A stretch of 43,259 bases of DNA. Source: an uncultured Prevotella sp. Its GTDB lineage: Bacteria; Bacteroidota; Bacteroidia; Bacteroidales; Bacteroidaceae. A program made the position numbers and the translations under genes. The notes below the pieces were generated by a model. It made no database searches and was not told the origin of the DNA. It worked only from the letters and a program-made list of their open reading frames with translations. The stretch spans positions 1 to 43,259 of the forward strand of contig CAMHAM010000021.1 in NCBI GenBank assembly GCA_946183415.1, read 5' to 3'. Shown in pieces: positions 40,467 to 43,259 of the stretch (within the stretch, counting starts at the first letter, position 1; every line of letters starts with the position of its first letter).

Positions 40467-42593
40467 ATGAAGATAAGTTTATTGAAAATGTCGCGCAAGA
40501 AGATGGTGGTTAACCGTCTGGAGTTGAAGGATCTGGCAGAGATGATCCGCAAGAGTCCTGAGGAGCAGAAGGTGTTCAACCTGCGCTTGAACTATCAGTT
40601 TTATCAGCCGCAGCGACTGGACGACGGACAGATAGTCATTGATGCTCAGAACCATACGGTGAACCTGCCGCGCATACTCTTTGCCGCAGAGTGCGTGAAC
40701 TATAAGGAGATACAGAAGGGGCTGAGGTACAACGGGCTGGTGGTGGTTGAGGTTAACGGCCTGAAGACGTATGAGGAGGCCGTCAGCATCAGGAACCAGG
40801 CGGCGCGGATGGACGAGACGGTGATGGCTTTCTTAGGGGCGTCGGGTAAGTCGGTGAAGATCGTGTGCAGGGGCGAAATGTTCGGAGTAATGGCATTGCC
40901 CGAGAAGGAAGAAGAGGTGAGGCAGTTCCATAAAAACCTGTATGAGACGGCGCGGAGGGCCTATCAGAATCAGTTCGGGCTGGACATCGAGTACCTGGAG
41001 CCGAGGCTGGAACGGACGGTCTATCTGAGTGCCGACCCTGAGATGTACTTCAACCCTGATGCGCGACCCTTCAAGGCGGATGCGGCCAAGCACGGACAGC
41101 CTGAGCCGGCGCCCATCTCGTGGGAGAGCGACATGCTGATGCCTGGGCGCACCATCAAGCGGACGTATCACTTCAACTGGGTCTTTATACTCCGCGAGGT
41201 CTTGGGCGGCTACTTTGACTTACCCGACGAAGACCGCCAGATGCAGCTACTGCAGCAGATTGCCCGCAAGTCGCTCGAACAGGGCATCCCTCTCTCGCAT
41301 GCTCAGGGCATGACGCTGGAGCATCCGCTCTTCCACAACGACCCGGAACTGGTGAAGAGCGTCTTTGCTGCGACCTATGAGATTCCGCTGATGGAGGAGT
41401 ATAAAAAGAAATATAAGGTGAAGCCGCTGAAGAGTGTGCCGCAGGAGACGCTGCAGACGATGCGGACGGAGATTTTTCTGACGGCCAACTACGACATGCG
41501 CAAGAACCTGATGACGGGCGTGGCCGAGTATCGCATGAAATACGCTGAGGACCAGACGTTTAAGCCGCTGACCGAGGAGGTGCGCAACGATATGACCATC
41601 GAGGCCCGCGAGCAGGGACTGAAGTCGTGGGATCAGGACGTGAACCGCTTCATCGACTCTACCCGTATCGAGCAGTACGACCCCGTGAACACGTGGCTCG
41701 ATAGCCTGCCTGCATGGGACGGGAAGGATAGGATAGGGGAGCTTGCGCTGCGAGTACCTACGGAGCAGCCGCACTGGGAGAAGTACCTGCGGTATTGGCT
41801 TGTGGGGATGGTGGCGCAGTGGCGTGAGAGCGATAAGCAGTTGACGGGCAATGCGTTGACGCCGCTGCTGATAGGCCGTCAGGGGTGTGGCAAGACGCGC
41901 TTCTGCAAGATTCTGCTGCCTCCGGAACTGCGTGATTACTACAACGACAAGCTGAACTTCAAGAACGAGTTTGACCTGAACATCGCGCTGACCTCGTTTG
42001 CGCTCATCAACATCGATGAGTTTGACAAGACCACCTCGTCGCAGCAGATCGTGCTGAAATACCTGCTGTCGTCAGCCGACGTGAAGTTCCGTCCGCCTTA
42101 CGGCAAGACCATCAAGCAGTATCGCCGCTACACCTCGTTCATCGGAACTACGAATCAGCAGCAGCCGCTGGTCGATCCCACGGGTTCGCGCCGCTTCGTC
42201 TGTGTGGGCATCCCGGCAGGCAAGAACATCGACTTCACCGACAATCTCGACCATCGCCAACTCTACGCCCAGGCTCTCCACCTATTCAATACGGGTGAGC
42301 GCTTCTGGCTGGAGGACGATGAGATACAGACGCTGATAGAGGAGAACGTGCCCTACCAGCGCACCATCGACCTGGTGGAGATGATCAACGAGGCGTTCCG
42401 CAAGCCCAAGGACGGCGAGGGCCGTTGGTGGAGCACATCGGAGATACTCGCCACGTTCTCAGGACGTTACGCCTACTTCGATGCCAAGCGGGCCACGCCT
42501 GCCGTGCTGGGCAAGTCGATGAACAACTACCGCTTCAACTTCCGCCACCGCATGGTGAACGGCTGTTCGGAGTACTGGCTCTGCGAGAAGTGA
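40467..42593 (+). CDS. VirE/VapE-type primase-helicase protein, copy 2
   Basis: The 708-aa protein has the same domain plan as copy 1: BT4734/VirE-type N-terminal region, P-loop ATPase (Walker A GRQGCGKT at about 470-477, FALINIDEFDK, DPTGSRRF) and a small C-terminal domain. Over about 125 residues around the Walker motifs the two proteins differ at only a couple of positions, yet the DNA differs at many third-codon positions, which points to long coexistence under selection on the protein. The linker near residue 140 is 8 residues shorter, and the last 90 residues differ strongly (for example DAKRATPAVLGKSMNNYRFN). An HU-like gene is divergent, across the shared repeat region. Function is inferred from the family only. 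Confidence 0.9.
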   Translation: MKISLLKMSRKKMVVNRLELKDLAEMIRKSPEEQKVFNLRLNYQFYQPQRLDDGQIVIDAQNHTVNLPRILFAAECVNYKEIQKGLRYNGLVVVEVNGLKTYEEAVSIRNQAARMDETVMAFLGASGKSVKIVCRGEMFGVMALPEKEEEVRQFHKNLYETARRAYQNQFGLDIEYLEPRLERTVYLSADPEMYFNPDARPFKADAAKHGQPEPAPISWESDMLMPGRTIKRTYHFNWVFILREVLGGYFDLPDEDRQMQLLQQIARKSLEQGIPLSHAQGMTLEHPLFHNDPELVKSVFAATYEIPLMEEYKKKYKVKPLKSVPQETLQTMRTEIFLTANYDMRKNLMTGVAEYRMKYAEDQTFKPLTEEVRNDMTIEAREQGLKSWDQDVNRFIDSTRIEQYDPVNTWLDSLPAWDGKDRIGELALRVPTEQPHWEKYLRYWLVGMVAQWRESDKQLTGNALTPLLIGRQGCGKTRFCKILLPPELRDYYNDKLNFKNEFDLNIALTSFALINIDEFDKTTSSQQIVLKYLLSSADVKFRPPYGKTIKQYRRYTSFIGTTNQQQPLVDPTGSRRFVCVGIPAGKNIDFTDNLDHRQLYAQALHLFNTGERFWLEDDEIQTLIEENVPYQRTIDLVEMINEAFRKPKDGEGRWWSTSEILATFSGRYAYFDAKRATPAVLGKSMNNYRFNFRHRMVNGCSEYWLCEK

Positions 42594-42652
42594 AGGCTTT
42601 TATATACAACTTTTTCTTCATTTTTGCAAGTCTATTGCACAAAAAATGCGCT

Positions 42653-42688
42653 ATTTTATGCAATACGGGATAAAATACTGCATAAAAT
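42653..42688. repeat. Inverted repeat downstream of VirE/VapE copy 2
   Basis: ATTTTATGCA and TGCATAAAAT are perfect 10-bp arms around a 16-bp loop, 60 bp after the gene stop. There is no T-run typical of a strong terminator. It may be a terminator or a protein-binding site. Confidence 0.45.
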
Positions 42689-42775
42689 GACTATTCTGTT
42701 CCCTTCGTTCATACGATTCTGAGCCCATACTTCGTGGACATTACCGCACCACTGGCATCGCTTCTTTAAATCCAT
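42656..42775 (-). pseudogene. Fragment of a zinc-ribbon HTH protein of mobile elements
   Basis: A 39-codon frame starts MDLKKRCQWCGNVHEVWAQN. The opening (M-x-LKKRCxWCG) matches the zinc-finger start of small DNA-binding proteins that accompany Bacteroidetes integrases. The second Cys pair and the helix-turn-helix are missing, and the sequence changes after the first CxxC. Probably a relic of a lost mobile element; chance similarity is possible. Confidence 0.35.
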
Positions 42776-43259
42776 AAATGTCTGTCACTATAATGATTAT
42801 ACTCTGCGGGAAAACCGCCTTTATCTTATCACTCTTTCTCGCAATTTCTCACTGTGTATCACGTTGTCCCATCAATAGCGTTTTGGACTTTTCTCATCGT
42901 GTATCAAGTTTGTCCCAAATATTGCTTTGCAGATAGGTGTTAGAACATCAGTTTTACACCCACGGTAGAAATGCGGTACAAAAATAGGTCGAAAAACTGG
43001 GATAACCACGCACCATCGACAATCAATTGAATATCAGCGTTCAGTGAATTTAATCGGTACATGGCTATTTTTCGAAAGTTTTTCGAAAGTAAGCGAAAGT
43101 GCAAATGCTTGATAATAAGCGCTTTGCTGTTTTGACTTGTACCGCGCCTTTTTGCTCGATTTGAGAGTTTCTCGTCTGAATGTATTATCCCGCTGGATTT
43201 CAATGAGTTTCTCTCTGTACGCTACATGTTTCAATTGCGCTGCAAAGTTACACATTTTT
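42776..43259. other. Gene-poor tail of the window
   Basis: No convincing gene. The stretch holds an imperfect direct repeat (parts sharing GTGTATCA, TTGTCCCA and a following AT-rich block, at about 42854 and 42899), three CGAAAGT copies at 43073, 43084 and 43094, and a leftward -7 promoter match at 43243-43250. An open frame at 43034-43255 starts upstream of that promoter and resembles nothing I know. Confidence 0.4.
43243..43250 (-). promoter_or_regulatory. Orphan -7 promoter match
   Basis: TAACTTTG followed by CAGCGC on the minus strand. No reliable reading frame starts downstream, so it may drive a short RNA or belong to a decayed gene. Confidence 0.35.

Noticed and set aside
92..42593. 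The two VirE/VapE genes as ends of one 42-kb mobile island
   Set aside because: Core genes (prs, fabD, rng, HU, ettA) lie between them, and the two repeat cassettes differ in sequence, so they are two separate loci.
43034..43255. 73-aa frame at the right edge
   Set aside because: Its start codon lies upstream of the only promoter match, no later in-frame Met fits, and the product resembles nothing known to me.

Overview
The window looks like a chromosomal segment of a Bacteroidales bacterium, most likely a Prevotella-type organism. Many genes are preceded by the Bacteroidetes promoter -7 element TAnnTTTG, often with a TTTG/TTG box about 20 bp further upstream. The gene families also fit: eukaryote-type (GT3) glycogen synthase, BT4734/VirE-type proteins, DUF4369, DUF5597 and DUF4143 proteins, a possible type IX secretion tail, and an HU / AURKAIP1-COX24 small protein / RNase G string. 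No rRNA, tRNA or CRISPR array was seen.

Layout. (1) 92-3116: a leftward VirE/VapE-type primase-helicase gene and a long AT-rich upstream region with a phased repeat cassette. (2) 3117-8128: an AT-rich accessory stretch with an unknown protein, an HNH endonuclease, a PD-(D/E)XK nuclease fused to a DUF2075 helicase, a small lipoprotein, a MutT-type Nudix hydrolase and a Vsr-like endonuclease. (3) 8213-27935: mostly core genes. These are glycogen synthase and phosphorylase, PRPP synthetase, a ThiE-like protein, FabD with a GH13 amylase, an AlaX-like protein, an EEP-family protein, a hybrid histidine kinase, a GT2 glycosyltransferase, RNase G, a 29-aa basic protein, HU, EttA and an L,D-transpeptidase. 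(4) 27958-31096: two secreted glycan-degrading enzymes, a double esterase and a GH35/DUF5597 enzyme. (5) 31125-39312: mixed accessory genes with several broken ones (a HipA remnant, N-terminal GNAT and C-terminal Nudix fragments), a HigBA toxin-antitoxin pair, a DUF4143 ATPase and a TauE-type exporter. (6) 39313-42593: an HU-like gene, 78-bp tandem repeats that each carry a promoter, a second phased repeat cassette, and a second VirE/VapE-type gene pointing right. (7) 42594-43259: debris.

The most unusual observation is that both VirE/VapE-type genes have a cassette of about 400 bp upstream with the same architecture but different sequence. Each has an array of 11-bp units repeated at exactly 11-bp steps (5 copies at one locus, 6 at the other). 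The array occurs again in inverted orientation about 270-285 bp away, and the interior holds copies of a short palindrome (four at exactly 22-bp steps at the first locus, two at the second). The unit core is related at the two loci (TAGTGGAAA versus TAGAGGnAA). The central ATPase region of the two proteins is almost identical while their C-termini differ strongly. I infer a cis-acting recognition site or origin-like element that has diverged together with its protein. This is a hypothesis; I know of no described system with this layout.
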